Counted from the stretch's first letter, positions 10,974-22,999 are shown. The stretch is DNA of 64,000 nt from Hemerocallis citrina (GCA_017893485.1 CM030366.1:49555896-49619895), one strand, 5' to 3'. Translations and numbers: made by a program. The notes: a model not told the origin generated them from the sequence alone.

Positions 10974-11550
10974 TGTTGCCGCTGAATCTGGTGTAGGGGC
11001 AATAGATAGAATTTGTGGATTCTTGAGAAAACGAACAAGGCAAACCTATTGACCTTCACCAACGTGTTGACTTGGTTTCTTACTGCTGTTGCGGACCTAC
11101 AAAAAGTATGAAACACCAGGATGGATCCTGGCGACGCACCCTCCGACACTCTTGTCAGTAATCAGAAAGATTATGAAAGAGCTTTATGTAGAAAAAAGAT
11201 TGATTACCTCCTTATGGTGGGGGGAGAGGGGTTTGTATAGTCTCCTTAGGGATCCGTTTCTAGATAAGAACAAATCTCTACTTTCCGGTGTGGACGGATA
11301 GATGTGGTTAAAACCACCTCTTAAGGATAATTATGAATCTGAATTATTCTTTATCCTTCTGAACTGCTTTGTAACGGGTTGGAACCTGTACCCAGTAAGA
11401 CAGATCCGTTTATGGGTTATTAGACTTTGAAGAAAGACTCAGTCCCCATTTCAGACCTGTATGTCTGTAAAATTACCATTTTACCCCTGAGCTTTGAGAT
11501 TCGTGTCCGATTTGAACGGTCCTGATTTAATCTCATTTTTAGCCATATCA
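10974..11550 (-). repeat. Tat-1 5' LTR
   Basis: 577 bp, pairs with 4469-5052. The right edge ATATCA is followed by the GTTAG duplication, after which the hAT transposase frame resumes. Confidence 0.88.
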
Positions 11551-11555
11551 GTTAG

Positions 11556-12862
11556 GTACTTACATAAGGGTGAAATAATTGTCACACACATCTTGGAAGC
11601 ATGTAATAATTTTGATATTTTTGATAAAGTTTTTGCTATAGGTTTTGATAACGGCTCTAATAATACTAAGGCAATCGGTAGTTTGAAAATTACCCTAAAT
11701 CCTATAGAACTGAAAAATTTTCATGTTGGGTGTGCTTATCATATTTTAAATCTTTGTGTACAAGATGTGCTAAAATTTGGATACGATAAAATTGAGGCAA
11801 TGAGAAATTGTGTTCATTTTATTACGTGGAGTGGTCCAATATATCAAGATTTTCATAATTGGTGTCAACTTAGAAAATTGTATTTAAACATTTTTCTAAA
11901 GATGTGAGACATCGTTGGAATTCTACTTTTGATTTATGAGGTGTTGTGCTTCACAATCGTTTTAATCTTAGAGAATTTTGTGTTGCAATGAGTATGCAAG
12001 ATTGAATGTTAGATGATAAATTTTAGTTTTGTGTCGATAGTTTGTGCAAATTTTTAGAAACTTTTAATGAAGCTACTTTACAATTTTCGAAAACATATAC
12101 ATCTACATCTAGTGGTATTTTACTTGCAATTGTCACTATGATGACAACAATTAAAGATTTGATAAATGACCATTTTATTAGAGAAATTGTTTATGCCGCT
12201 TATATTAAAATTTTAAAATATTTTCATCCACTTCCTATGTTATATTGTGTTGCTATTGTAATGAATCTCATGATTAAGTTAGATAGCACAAAAGATTTAA
12301 CTGAGATTTTTTATACTTATACTCCACACAAAGAAATACAAGATTTTGTTTATGTTGCTTTCACTACAAAATTTGAGAATGTTTTGACTTGTTTATATGA
12401 TAGTTACGATAGATTTTATTCATCTAATACTACACAAACACAAAATGTTAGTTCTTCTTCTACTTCTATATTATCAAAGAAAAAGAGTCTTGATACTAGT
12501 AATGTTTTAAATCTCATAAAATCAAAAAAAAACTAAGAACCAATTCACCAAATGAGATGAATTGGTATAATGCACAAGCTCCCATTGAAGATGTAGTAGA
12601 TGAATTTTCTTTTTGGAAAACTAATGAAAATATTTTTAGTATTTCTTCTCGCATGGCTAAAGATTGGCTAATTGTACCAGTGTCAACCGTTGTATCGAAA
12701 AGTATTTTTTCTCTTGGTGGCAGGATTATGAGCCCGAACAGGAATCACTTGACATCAAAAAATTTGGAGATGTTAGTATACGTCGAAGATTGGATGAAAG
12801 GGGAAGAGAGGACCCAAGATTTACAAGAAGCACAAAACGGATTAACAAGTAACGACGAATGA
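11556..12862 (+). pseudogene. hAT transposase, catalytic and C-terminal dimerisation parts, broken
   Basis: Continues the 3676-4463 piece. 11556-11907 carries the core with DNGSNNTKA and the HVGCAYHILNL phrase. 12042-12536 matches the RNase-H-like hAT segment that precedes the C-terminal domain. 12557-12862 is the hAT dimerisation domain, with SRMAKDWLIVPVSTVVSKS and FSLGGRIMSPNRN, where active copies usually read SxSxFSxGGR. Frame changes and stops lie at about 11905, 12005 and 12535. It acted in the nucleus as the transposase; now inactive. Confidence 0.85.
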
Positions 12863-13220
12863 ACATCTAGTAGAATGTAATTTGTATAATGTATAGTGAA
12901 TAATTGGAAAATTTTAGGGTGATGAGATTCTATATTTAGGTTAAGTAGAAGTGCACTATAATAGTCCACTACTGTCTCTTCAATTTAAATAGAGGCAATT
13001 TCGATCTCTAAATACAAATATTTTCCTAGAATTGTAATTTGAGTATATTTCAATGAAATGAAATTTTACAAATTTATTTAATTACATTAAACTTTGTAAT
13101 TCATAAAAACAATTTAATTTATGAATATCTCTTTTATCTATATGTTAAAAACAAATGTTCTTTTATCTCTAATTTGTTCTCTTTTATTTTTGTTTAAAGA
13201 TATTAAAAAAATTAAAAAAA

Positions 13221-13387
13221 TCCGGCCCGGCCTCGAAGGTAGGGGTCAAGGGCCGGGGCCAGGCCTCAATATTTCCCCTCCAGCCCGGCCCAGGATCTTT
13301 GGTGGCCCAGCCCGCCAAAGCTCGGGACCAGGTCAAACCCGCTTGACTTCAACCTGACCCGGCCCGGTAGGCCGGATGCCACCCCTA
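13221..13387 (+). repeat. right GC-rich subterminal region and terminus of hAT
   Basis: GGCCCGGCC-type motifs ending in GATGCCACCCCTA, followed at once by the AATGCCAT duplication. Mirrors 2696-2905. Confidence 0.8.
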
Positions 13388-13395
13388 AATGCCAT

Positions 13396-14562
13396 GAGAG
13401 TTTGCTCCCTATGAATTCATGGTTATATATAGTCACTTTTGACTGGCATCTTTTAAATTTAAAATTTTCCTAAACTTTAAATATGTTATAATTATTAAAC
13501 AACAATAAAGTTTAGGGTAAATTTTTGTATTGAAATTCTGGCTTCCCCAACTAAAACTAAAAAACCTCTGATGTCAAATTTTTAAAAAAAAACTCACGTT
13601 CTGGGACAAAGTCAGGAAAAAAAATATCGGGAGGACTACAACAAAGTTAACAGTTTATTAACAACTACTAAAGGCAAGTAACAAAAAAAAGATCAAAGTT
13701 ATTGTGGAGGAAAATGTGTTTGACACATGTAATCTTCCATATTGTAATTGATCACAATTAATTCTTGTACTCTCCAATGTTCAACATAGCTAAGAAAACA
13801 ATCAAAAGTAATAAGTATGTTAGCAACATATTTACTATTAAAATCTTTATTATTACTGTATATTGAAGGGATCTCGGCAAAAAACCAAGTATCAAGAGAA
13901 TGCTACATGTTAAGGTAAGCTAAAGGAGGGGTCTTGTTTAAAATTATTGAAAGAAAAAGAGGGCTGGAGAAAAATTTTCTTATATACAGAGGGTTTTTTT
14001 TAAAAGCTAGGGGAGCATGAGTCTGTTAACAAAGTTGCCCCAAGGGGTCTCCGTCCCTGACCCCCGTTTGATCAATTTGTCCCCTCCTCTATTAAGAAAG
14101 TTGTGTCTTATATACCTTTATCCTTAAGTTTTTTCCCCACTAATGTGTAAGATGTAACTTTGTAACCGCTGTTAATAGCGGTGGGAATGAGTATGGTTTT
14201 ACCATTACGCAATTACCTTATGGTTAAGGGTACGAGTATAGTTTTCTTACCGGTCGATTGGGTAAGGTAGATTTTTTATACCGGTTTCGAAAATAAGTAG
14301 GCTAAGGATAAGAGTAAAGGTGAAGTATATAGCTACTTGTTTAATTATTACTCGTTTTAATTATATGTTATACTTATTTATATATGACATGTGAAATGAG
14401 TAAAAATAAATAGTATATCTTTCCACATCATTAACTTTGAAGAAAAATGATTTAGAAAACACATTAATAATTTTTATTTTACTTATTGTTGTGTATATCT
14501 CGATTTTGAAAAAAAAACTGTATTAGCTATTTTACCCGTTTAACCTCTAGGGTGGGTTAGCT
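13396..14562. other. AT-rich intergenic DNA
   Basis: About 1.2 kb without a credible gene. From 14176 (TAGCGGTGGGAATGAG) the sequence could be the left arm of another TIR element whose right end would be ...GTTGCCATCCCTA at 22230; see the low-confidence entry. 14541-14562 is the probable left target duplication of the LINE. Confidence 0.5.
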
Positions 14563-14913
14563 GCACACATTTCATGCATGACTTTTGTAAGTAGCTGTAA
14601 ACAACTACACTTTACTCGGTTTCTTGAGTTGAAACAACACTTGATCTTAAACATCAGTTTATCATTCCCCTCCAACCAAACACTTCCTTAGCTTAGGCTT
14701 GCCACCCCCCAACCCCTCCCCCACTTTCCTCTCTTCACCCTCATTCCGCGGACCGTTCAGGTCCATTCCCTATGCTGTTGGAGATGGAATTGCGGGTGCG
14801 GGCCCAACGAAGGGGTCCGACACCCACCGGCTCCCCCCCCCCTTCACCTCCCCCCACTACAGATACACCCTCCCCCCTGCCTCCTTCACCTGCCATCCAA
14901 CCCACTGTCAATC

Positions 14914-17900
14914 TTGCTACCCTGGGAAACCCCCCCCACTGAGGACGAGCCTCCTAGGCTCAGTCGAGTGCGCACTCCGCCGCGGGCACACCGTAGTGCA
15001 CATTATCGACGGCATTCGAGCGGCGCTGATCATCATCGCCATCGGGAGATCATCTTTAAGGAACGGGCCCATAGAGGGGGTCCTTCTACGAGCCACAAGG
15101 GGCGTAATAGAAACCCCCCCATGATCCAATAATTCGCTCAGAGACGATACAAGGAAGAGTTTCATTGGAGCAGGGACAGGGTCAGAGACTCTCACAGGTG
15201 GAGCCCTCAAGAGGCATCTAGCCACCTCAAACATCCTAGGAACAGCTACAGAGCAAGGGACATCGACAATGAGGTACCCACTCATCGCCTCCAGGTGTCT
15301 AGCGGCCAGCGACACTTCCCTAGCCACCACCACAGCGATACCCACAGTCGTCTGACCAATACCTCACACCCAAGTACTTCACATTTACAGCAGATTGGCA
15401 CAACATCTCCTAACCATCAACCTTACCACCCTCCAACCTCACCTCCAAGCACCCAACTCTTGGCACCACCAAAGGAGGCGGCCCTGGTCCACCCGCAAGC
15501 CACCATAGCAGGGGCCCAACAGAGGGGTCCTAGCGAGGTGCCTCGGAGTGTCCACAACCTACCTCCGATAGTTGAAGAGTCAGCACAATGGCAGGAGGTC
15601 TCTCGCAAAGGGAAGAGGAGGTTCACCGCCCCAGGACAGCACGGCAAAAAACAATGACGAGGGAAACAAAAGCCGGTCCCCTGTTTCAATTGTGGGGATC
15701 TGGGACACTATAGAACCGAATGCACCAAAGAAATCCGGTGTTTGAAATGCATGAAATGGGGGCACATTTCTTACAATTGCACCAATGTGACAACCTCGAA
15801 CAATGACGATGATCGACAAGTCTGCAGAAGACAGTCGCCAGACAACCCGGCAACTATCAAGCTTGCTAACAGCATTGCCGCCATCAAGAACAAGGAGAGT
15901 TGGCTACGCCAGTGGTGTGCGGTGGCTCGGGTCAAGTCGGGACGGCCCTCCGAATCCCATCTCCTTTTCGCACTCAACACCAAATGGCCTATGAGAGCTC
16001 ACCACGACTGGGTGGTTAAGAAACTTTGCCACCTTCAATTCCTCATCTCATTCCCATCCCCAGAGAAAATACAAGAAGTTACCGGTTTGGAGTCGGTGGA
16101 TTTTGGACACTTCACAGTGGAGTTCAAAACTTGGACTCCGAACTTCAGAGCTGAACGTCCCCAAGGAGATAAATATTGGATTTGGATCCATAATGTCCCT
16201 CTACATTTTTGGAAGAAGGAGGCCTTAGAAGAAATCGTCTCCGACTTTGGCTCTGTGGAGGCCGTAGATGAAAAGACAATCCGTCGATCAGAGATTGTCT
16301 CGGCGAGAATCCTTATCAGGAGCGGGGACATTTCGCTTATGCCTCGCTTCGCCAAGGTGTTCTCATATGAACAGTCCTATCTCGTACGGTTTGTTCTTGA
16401 CAAACGCGCAGAGACAGCGGTGGACTCACAACCCATCATCTCCCCCACTCCCCTCCCATCCCTTCGTGATGGCCGGACGTACAAAGAAGTGGCCTCACCT
16501 GAGTGGGAGCTCACTATAGACGGGGCCCACAAGGTTGAACGGGCTCACCGAGCTTTGACCAAGGCAGCGAAAGGGGCGGAGGTTGCTCAGGAGCAAGAGC
16601 CAGGGGGATCAGCGCGTCAATCCGCCGAGACGGACCTGGTTGGGCGAGATTGAGATTCGTCCAAAGGATCCTACGGCCTGGAACCATCACCGTGTTTGGC
16701 TACCTTCCAAAGGCCAGCGGCTATCAAGGAAAAAGCAACTACCCAGGTTTCCAAAAGAAGCTTTCAACCACAGAGGGCGGGTGAAAAGCAACAAAAAGAA
16801 GCTCTGAGCAAGGCACCAGAGCCTGCAAGCCTGGACATGGACAAAAGCGTGCTTAACTACTCTCCAAAAGGGGGAAAGGCGCTGCCTTTTGGTAGCGCGT
16901 TGATAAAGGAAAGCTCCGCTAAGAGTAAATTTACGAGGGAAGCACTCTCTTTGACCGCGTAAGAAGACCAAGTACAGATTAGGGCAGGTAAAGTAAAAAA
17001 GGGAGTCTCTGGCCACTAGGAGCAAGTGACGACAGAGGTTATTTTGAGGAAGAAGACGATGGAACAACTCGGAGTTGTTGAAGTGTTTTGCCCAAATGTG
17101 GAAAACCCTACCGTTATAGGAGCTTTGAGGAAGGAGAGCAGTGTAAACGACAAGTGCTTCGTAAATGACAGCGGGGACTCGAGCAGCGCGCCTTTGGCTT
17201 CGAATAGCACGCCCACCGCGGTACCACCCTACCAGGCGACGCCACGTAGGAGTGGAGTCAGAGCGGGGGAGCTGATGGCTTTGAAGAACAATTTTGCTTA
17301 CCCTACTCCATCGATGGGGCCTAGTATAGCGGAGCCAGGGGCTTCGTTTGGGCCCAAGCCCATTCCTTTGAGCGGTTTGGTTCCGGAGTGTAGGGGCCTT
17401 ATTTATAGCGCGTGTGAGGTTTGTGGTGTGGGGTCCAGCAGTAGCCCATTGGTACTGCATCCTTGTACGTGTTCTGATTCGACTGCTAACACAGTGATTT
17501 TGGACAGCAGTGGGCCCATTGAGGGGTCCACCACTGGAGACATATCTACTCTACAGGCACTGGCGCTTAGAGATGGGCCCATTGAGGGGTCCAATGCGGC
17601 AAAGACAGTTGTACAATACATCCCACAAGACAAGGAGGACAATAGCGAAGGCAGGCTGAATCTTGACGACGATTGTGCCTATTCGGAGGTGGAGTCGATA
17701 GAGTCAGAAGACTATGATTTCAATGTGGACTTCCGCGCTTCCTCCCCAGAGTTTGTGCCTTCCACCTACTCCCCAACCCAACTGGCTGCACCTAGCCAAG
17801 GCTGGCCCCAAACAGGTTTCATGGTTCGGAAGATGGCAAAAAAACGTCCAGAGGAGTCCCTAGATGATTATCTTGAAATCGCAGCGGCCGCCAAATCCTC

Positions 17901-18132
17901 TAAAACTACAGACGGAGGTACGCGTTCTTTCTTAGTATCTATTTTTAATTTCATGACGGATAACGAAATTTTTGGTCTAGCCAATACCTGTAGCCTCGCG
18001 GTCAATAACATAGACAGGAACTCCGTTCTCCTCAACAAAATTAGGGGATGGGAGACAGAGAGGGTTAGTCTAATGGCAAACCTGAACTCCTCGCCTGAGA
18101 TGAGTCACGATCCCTCCCATTCCATTAGTTAA
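14914..18132 (+). pseudogene. LINE ORF1 (zinc knuckles + DUF4283-like domain), five in-frame stops
   Basis: One frame runs from about 14914 (perhaps upstream) to the TAA at 18130-18132, interrupted by TAA 15130, TGA 15655, TGA 16651, TAA 16960 and TAG 17017. After a Pro/Ser/His-rich N-terminus come two CX2CX4HX4C zinc knuckles (CFNCGDLGHYRTEC and CLKCMKWGHISYNC, about 15680-15780), then a DUF4283-like RNA-binding region (WIWIHNVPLHFWKKEAL, about 16170-16230), then a long acidic Ser/Pro-rich tail. ORF1 proteins of plant L1s bind element RNA in ribonucleoprotein particles. The zinc knuckles lie before the DUF4283-like domain. The frame is clean apart from point stops, so decay is recent to moderate. 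Confidence 0.85.
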
Positions 18133-21100
18133 TGGAGGCTCTCTTCTGGAATGTTAGGGGTCTAGGCAGGCGGGGTAAGCGAGAAATGGTTAGGGAGGTT
18201 ATCGCCAGGTCAAATGCCAATTTAGTGGGTCTCCAAGAAACCAAATTGTCACATATTCACAAACTTAGGAGAGTGGGGGGTAGGCGACTCTCCGAATGGA
18301 AAATTTCACCATCGGTGGGGGCTTCTGGGGGCATCGCTCTAGGTTATAATCCAGACGTGTTTATCTGCCTGGACAAATTCCACGGGCAATTCTCTCTGTC
18401 TGCAGTACTACAACGTAAATCCGACCTGTGGACTCAGTCGGTCACGGTAGTCTATGGACCTCACACCTCAGATTCGTGTAGGGCCTTCTGGTCAAAGCTC
18501 CGAGCTGTGAAAGCACGTTGGCCTCACCCTTGGGTGGTGGGGGGCGACTTCAACATCACCAGATTCGCCTCAGAGCACAGGAGCAGAGGGGCCTGTGAGG
18601 CCGACAGGGAAGCCTTCAATGAGATTATCTCGGACTTGGATCTGGTTGACATACCAATTTCCGACAGGCTCTATACTTGGTCTAATATGCAGGTGGCGCC
18701 AATTCTCGCAAAGTTAGATAGAATCTTGGTCTCCACGGAGTGGGAGTCAAAATTCTCGTTGGCCGGGGCTAGATCAGTCCCGAAGCCAACCTCAGATCAC
18801 GTACCTATTTTCCTCTCCTCGGGGGAGGTCCAGCCAAGGAAGCCTTCAAGGTTTCATTTCGAGAGAGCATGGTTAGAATTCCAAGGGTTCCACCATATGG
18901 TCTACGAATCCTGGTCGGGCCCGACTAGGGCCACTGATGCATCCGCAATTTGGTGCGAAAAAATTAGAAGGCTTCGAGCTAAGCTCAGGAAGTGGAACCG
19001 CACCAGATTTGCGCTGATCTGGCAAACCAAGGACTCCATATTAGAGGGGATTGAGGAGCTGGAAAAATTAGAAGAAACTAGGGACTTGCTACAGGAAGAG
19101 CGAAATAGATTGCTGCAGCTCAGACAGGATATCGACCAACTATACAGGATGGAGGAAATTAAATGGCAACAAAGATCTAGAGTTTTGTGGCTCAAGGAGG
19201 GAGACGCAAATACTACATTCTTTCACCGCGTGGCCAGCGCTCGACGACGGTCCAACTTGATTCATTCCATCCATACAGATTCAGGGATGGTGCAAGACAG
19301 CAATGCCATTAGGCTGGCTTTCCAATCTCACTACAAGCAACTCTTCGGCCAGAAGGCTAATTTGAGAGTCCCACTTCAACCCGACTTCTGGCAAGATCAA
19401 CCGGAGTACCTCAATCCTATGTTACAGCCCCTTGAAGCTTCCTTCACGGAGAAAGAGGTTTGGGAGGCGATTCAACAAATGGGGAGTGATAAAGCCCCGG
19501 GTCCAGATGGGTTCCCGACCTTCTTTTACCAAATTTTCTGGGAGGAGATCAAAGACGACCTTATGAAGTTGCTTGCAGACTTCTACGAGCATAAGCTTAA
19601 GCTCGGGAGATTTAACTCGGCAGAAGTTGTACTGATTCCTACGAAATAGGACGCACGGCGCATCGGCGACTTCCGCCCCATTAGCCTCCTTAACTGCTCG
19701 GTTAAAATCATTACCAAGAATCTAGCCAACAGACTAGGAAAGGTGATGGACGGCCTCATCAGTCAAGATCAGACAGATTTCATCAAAGGACGTTGTATAC
19801 AAGACAACATAGCAACAGCCGAGGAAACAATCCATCACTGCCACATGTCGAACTCTAAGAGCTACCTCCTGAAGCTGGACTTTGAAAAAGCTTATGATTC
19901 TGTGGAATGGGACTGTCTGTTCGAAGCATTGGCAGGAAAAGGCTTTGGGGAGAGATGGATTAGGTGGATGTGCGCCTGTCTTACCACCAGTAGGTCGACG
20001 ATCTTGGTTAACGGAATTGCGGGACACCAATTCCCCTTTAAATGGGGCCTCAGACAGGGCGATCCTCTGTCTCCGCTACTCTTCACCATTGTTTCTGACG
20101 TTCTCCGCTCCATGATATCTAAATGCGGCAGAGCAGGTTGGGTCATTCCAGTGGTCAAGGGTACAAATCGACAGGGGTGCTCTATCCTTCAATATGCAGA
20201 CGACATGCTTCTCTTTGGCAATGGCAACATAGGGGAGACCACTGTATTCAAGGGTATCCTGTATTGCTTCCAAGCCTGGTCCGGCCTTAGGGTCAATTAC
20301 CACAAAAGCACACTCATTCCCATGGCCATGACAGCAGAAGAGGCATTGGACGACGCTACAATCCTCAACTGTCCCATTAAGAGTTTTCCCATCTAGTATT
20401 TAGGGTTACCATTAAGGCCCGGAAAACTCAAAAAGGCTGACTGGCTTCCAATTATTGACCGGGTCTACAAACGGCTTACAGGCTGGAAAGGCAAAGCCCT
20501 CTCCCTGGGGGGAAGAGTTACGCTTATCAATGTCGTTCTCTCAAACTTACCCACCTATTACCTCTCCTTTTTCGAAATGCCACAATCGGTTATCCAAAGG
20601 ATCGATCGTACGCGAAAGCGCTTTCTATGGAAAGGGGCTGATACGGAAAGGGGGGGTACCACCTCATCAGGTGGGAGAAGGCATGTATGAAAAAGAAACA
20701 TGGAGGATTAGGCATCATCGACCTTCGAGACATGAACCTGGCTCTTCTGGGGAAATGGTGGTGGAAAGTCTTCCACCCTAATGGAGAAGGGTGGCAACTA
20801 TTTGTCCAAGGGTATATGCATGGTAATGGAACGAGAATCCTCGGCTTCAGGATAGGCCCCCGGGTCTCCTGGTTCTGGAAAGGCATCGCAAAAGCTTACG
20901 ATCCCTTTAATACTTGCGTGCAGTCAATGGTCGGCAACGACAGACTCACCAGGTTCTGTTGGGACAAGTGGTGTTCGGAACACCCTGCTCAGAAACCTGT
21001 TTCCAGACCTATTTGATCTAGCGACACACCCACACGGAACGGTGGCCTCAATCTGGAGGAGGGGCACCTGGAAACTAACGTTCAAACAAGCGCTCGATGC

Positions 21101-21844
21101 ATGCTCACAGCTTAGACTAACGGAACTTCAGGACCTTATCTCCAACGCCAGCATTGAGTGCTCCTAGGGCCCCGACAACAAATCATGGGGGTTGGAGAAG
21201 AACGGGAAGTTCACGATTCATTCCATGTACTACCGTATTCACTTTAGGGGATGTACACCTACGTGGTCCACTGTCATTTGGAGAACAAAAGCCCCACTTA
21301 AAATCAATGCTTCCCTCTGGTTGGTTCTGAATGATGCGATCCTAACTAGGAAAAACCTAGCCAAGCGCCAGCCTAATGTGGATACTCAATGCGGGTTTTG
21401 CCTTGCTACACATGAGTCGAGGGACCACCTCTTCCTACAGTGCCCCAGAAACAAAGCAGTCCTCACAGAGGTCCTTGCTACTCTAGGAGCTTCACTATAC
21501 CATAATGTTTAGGTATAGTGAAGCTATACCTCGTGGAAAGTCTTCACTACACATGAGTCGAGGATCTGTGGGTAGGTCCTTACTTCGTGGTTGAAAGGGG
21601 GGCCATGAGAGAAGCGTGGTATATTGCTATAGCCGCTGTGACCTGGGTTCTTTGGCTAGACAGAAACAATCGTTACTTTCGTGGTAATTGCAATAGTATT
21701 TCTGGCAATTTGACTCACACTATGCACCTTATTTCCTTTTGGGCTAATGTGGCCACAGTAGGTCCCAGAGGACGGATCGCGAGCGTCTTCCAAGTTCAGG
21801 AGTTTGACGACGAGGAGATAGAGATCAGTCCGACGATCGAGTGA
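18132..21844 (+). pseudogene. LINE ORF2: endonuclease and reverse transcriptase, broken
   Basis: Start ATG at 18132 overlaps the ORF1 stop (TAATG). Residues 1-230 form an apurinic-type endonuclease with WNVRGLG, LQETKL, VYGP, GGDFNITR and SDHVPIF. The reverse transcriptase follows: DKAPGPDGFP (about 19490), FRPISLLNC, FEKAYDSV, LRQGDPLSP and the catalytic QYADDMLLFG (about 20190). A zf-RVT-like C-terminus (CGFCLATHESRDHLFLQC, about 21390-21440) ends the protein. Lesions: TAG at 19647, TAG at 20394, a frameshift at a run of seven G (20650-20656), another near 20985, a TAG near 21166, and a scrambled junction at 21488-21590. Catalytic motifs are still readable, but the copy is inactive. Confidence 0.9.
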
Positions 21845-22100
21845 TAGCTTCTGCAGCAGACATGGTTCAGTGGTGCCCACCCCCCAGGATTTTGTTGGGG
21901 GGGCTATGATGTATCTCTCTTCGGCTTTTTTGTTTTCTTTTGGAACCGTCCCTCATGTTTGGGGCGGGATTATGTAAGGTGGGTTTGTTTGTAGGTTTTT
22001 CTTGAGCTCAGCATGCTGAGTTTGTTTTGTTTTGTTAATCCCTTATTAATGAAACAGGGTGGCGAGACTCCACCTTTTCTTCAAAAAAAAATAAATAAAA
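21845..22100 (+). other. LINE 3' UTR and A-rich tail
   Basis: Non-coding; includes AGCTCAGCATGCTGAGTT (about 22006-22023, a palindrome) and CCCTTATTAATGAAACAGGGTGG, ending in AAAAAAAAATAAATAAAA. Confidence 0.7.
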
Positions 22101-22391
22101 CCCTCTAGGGGGGTTAAGCTAATCTTCTAAAATACCGGTTAGGTTAAGGTAAAATGCTTGGACTCTTTGGTAAGGCATGGGAACATTTAGTACTTTATCC
22201 TTACCCTTACCCGATTTGTTGCCATCCCTAAATATTTTTCACTTAGCTCGAAAAATTTAAATAATTTTAAGTAGCAACTGAGGAACTATCTTCCATTTTT
22301 GTGGATGTACAAAATTGCTAGCACCCCAATATTTGAAAATGGCTTAACTTCAACTTCAACGACCAACATTTCTAATGTTGATACCTTTTGT
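22101..22391. other. short non-coding spacer
   Basis: Between the LINE tail and the first base of the Tat-3 LTR. Contains the candidate right arm of the weak hAT-like element (to 22230). No ORF. Confidence 0.5.
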
Positions 22392-22998
22392 TGTTGCTTA
22401 TTTTGGTGTGAGAGCAAACAGATAGTAAGTTTCAAATATGAAGGAATCTACTAAAGATCTAACATTTAATCGTCGTCGTAAAAAGTGATTAGAGCTCCTG
22501 ATATTGGATCTAAATCGTTGAGAGAGCACCTTGATCTGAATCTGACGGTTGCTGACCCGATCGATGGACCTGAAAAAAGCCTGGAACACCAGGGTTGGCC
22601 CCGCTGAATGACCCTTGACGCTCAAGTCAGAACCAGCGAGAGAAAGAGAGTTTGAGAGAAAAAAAAGGGAGGGGGGAGGGTATTTATAGATCAGAGAAAT
22701 AGTTAGGAGACGAACATAAATCTATTTTCCCCTATAGATTCTCTGCTTTAAGAGATAAAATTGTTTAGTCTCTTGGTGGGGACAAGAAATTTTACTTATA
22801 ACCATCATGAGCTGGGTATCTCTCTTGGTGGACCCAGTCACTTTTAGTGGGCTTGAAAGCGGTCCATGTCCTGTTAATGAGCCAGAAGAAGGTCCGGACC
22901 TGTTAAAGAGGCCCGTTACAGTTAAGATGCCTGTAGAATCTTTAAGATATGTACTAGAATCGTACGGCCCTGCTTTACTGTACCTTTTTGCATTATCA
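22392..22998 (-). repeat. Tat-3 3' LTR
   Basis: TG...CA ends; GTGTGAGAGCAAACAGATAG near 22404 matches the same place in the Tat-2 LTR (GTGGGGGCAAACAGATAG). TATAAATA on the minus strand at about 22681-22688. No partner LTR in the window. Confidence 0.75.
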
Positions 22999-22999
22999 T

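Larger units (their letters stand above)
4469..11550 (-). mobile_element. Tat-type LTR retrotransposon Tat-1, pol-less (non-autonomous)
   Basis: Flanked by a perfect 5-bp duplication GTTAG (4464-4468 and 11551-11555). The LTRs (584 and 577 bp) start TGTTGCCGC and end ATATCA. On the minus strand the order is LTR, primer-binding site, gag (10904 to about 9140), non-coding tandem arrays (about 8990-6890), a GAGCTC-rich block (6790-5830), an AT-rich block (5480-5200), polypurine tract, LTR. No protease, reverse transcriptase, RNase H or integrase sequence is found, so it would have depended on an autonomous relative. LTR and gag resemble Tat-2 in this window. It is inserted in antisense inside the hAT transposase. 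Confidence 0.88.
2696..13387 (+). mobile_element. hAT superfamily DNA transposon, split by a Tat-type LTR element
   Basis: Flanked by a perfect 8-bp target duplication, AATGCCAT at 2688-2695 and 13388-13395, the hAT signature. The right end is ...GCCACCCCTA, whose reverse complement TAGGGGTGGC is a common plant hAT terminus; the left end begins TAGG and continues TTCGGGC, as if about eight bases of the canonical inverted repeat were lost. Both subterminal regions (2700-2905 and 13221-13385) are rich in GGCCCGGCCC-type repeats. The plus-strand transposase is in two pieces (3676-4463 and 11556-12862) split by the 4469-11550 insertion, and carries several stops and frameshifts. The element cannot be autonomous now. 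Confidence 0.9.
14563..22100 (+). mobile_element. L1-type LINE retrotransposon, near full length, inactive
   Basis: About 7.5 kb, plus strand: C-rich 5' leader, ORF1 (gag-like), ORF2 (endonuclease, reverse transcriptase, C-terminal zinc region), 3' UTR ending in an A-rich tail (22083-22100). Probable target duplication: ACCTCTAGGGTGGGTTAGCT ending at 14562 versus a close variant at 22100-22120, with a few mismatches. No LTRs. Both ORFs carry stops and frameshifts. LINEs integrate by target-primed reverse transcription, nicking DNA with their own endonuclease. Confidence 0.9.
14176..22230. mobile_element. possible hAT-like element holding the LINE (weak)
   Basis: Left TAGCGGTGGGAA and right TTGCCATCCCTA are imperfect inverted repeats, and both arms share (T/A)ACCGGTT and GGTAAGG-like phrases (about 14250-14300 and 22135-22210). 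No 8-bp duplication: the flanks are GCTGTTAA and AATATTTT. No transposase. Inferred only from the ends. Confidence 0.25.

Noticed and set aside
15160..15345. minus-strand ORF opposite LINE ORF1
   Set aside because: Shadow frame; the plus strand frame is continuous with the zinc-knuckle region.
16687..17460. 257-codon minus-strand ORF
   Set aside because: Antisense to LINE ORF1; no motif, and the plus strand carries the LINE frame through it.
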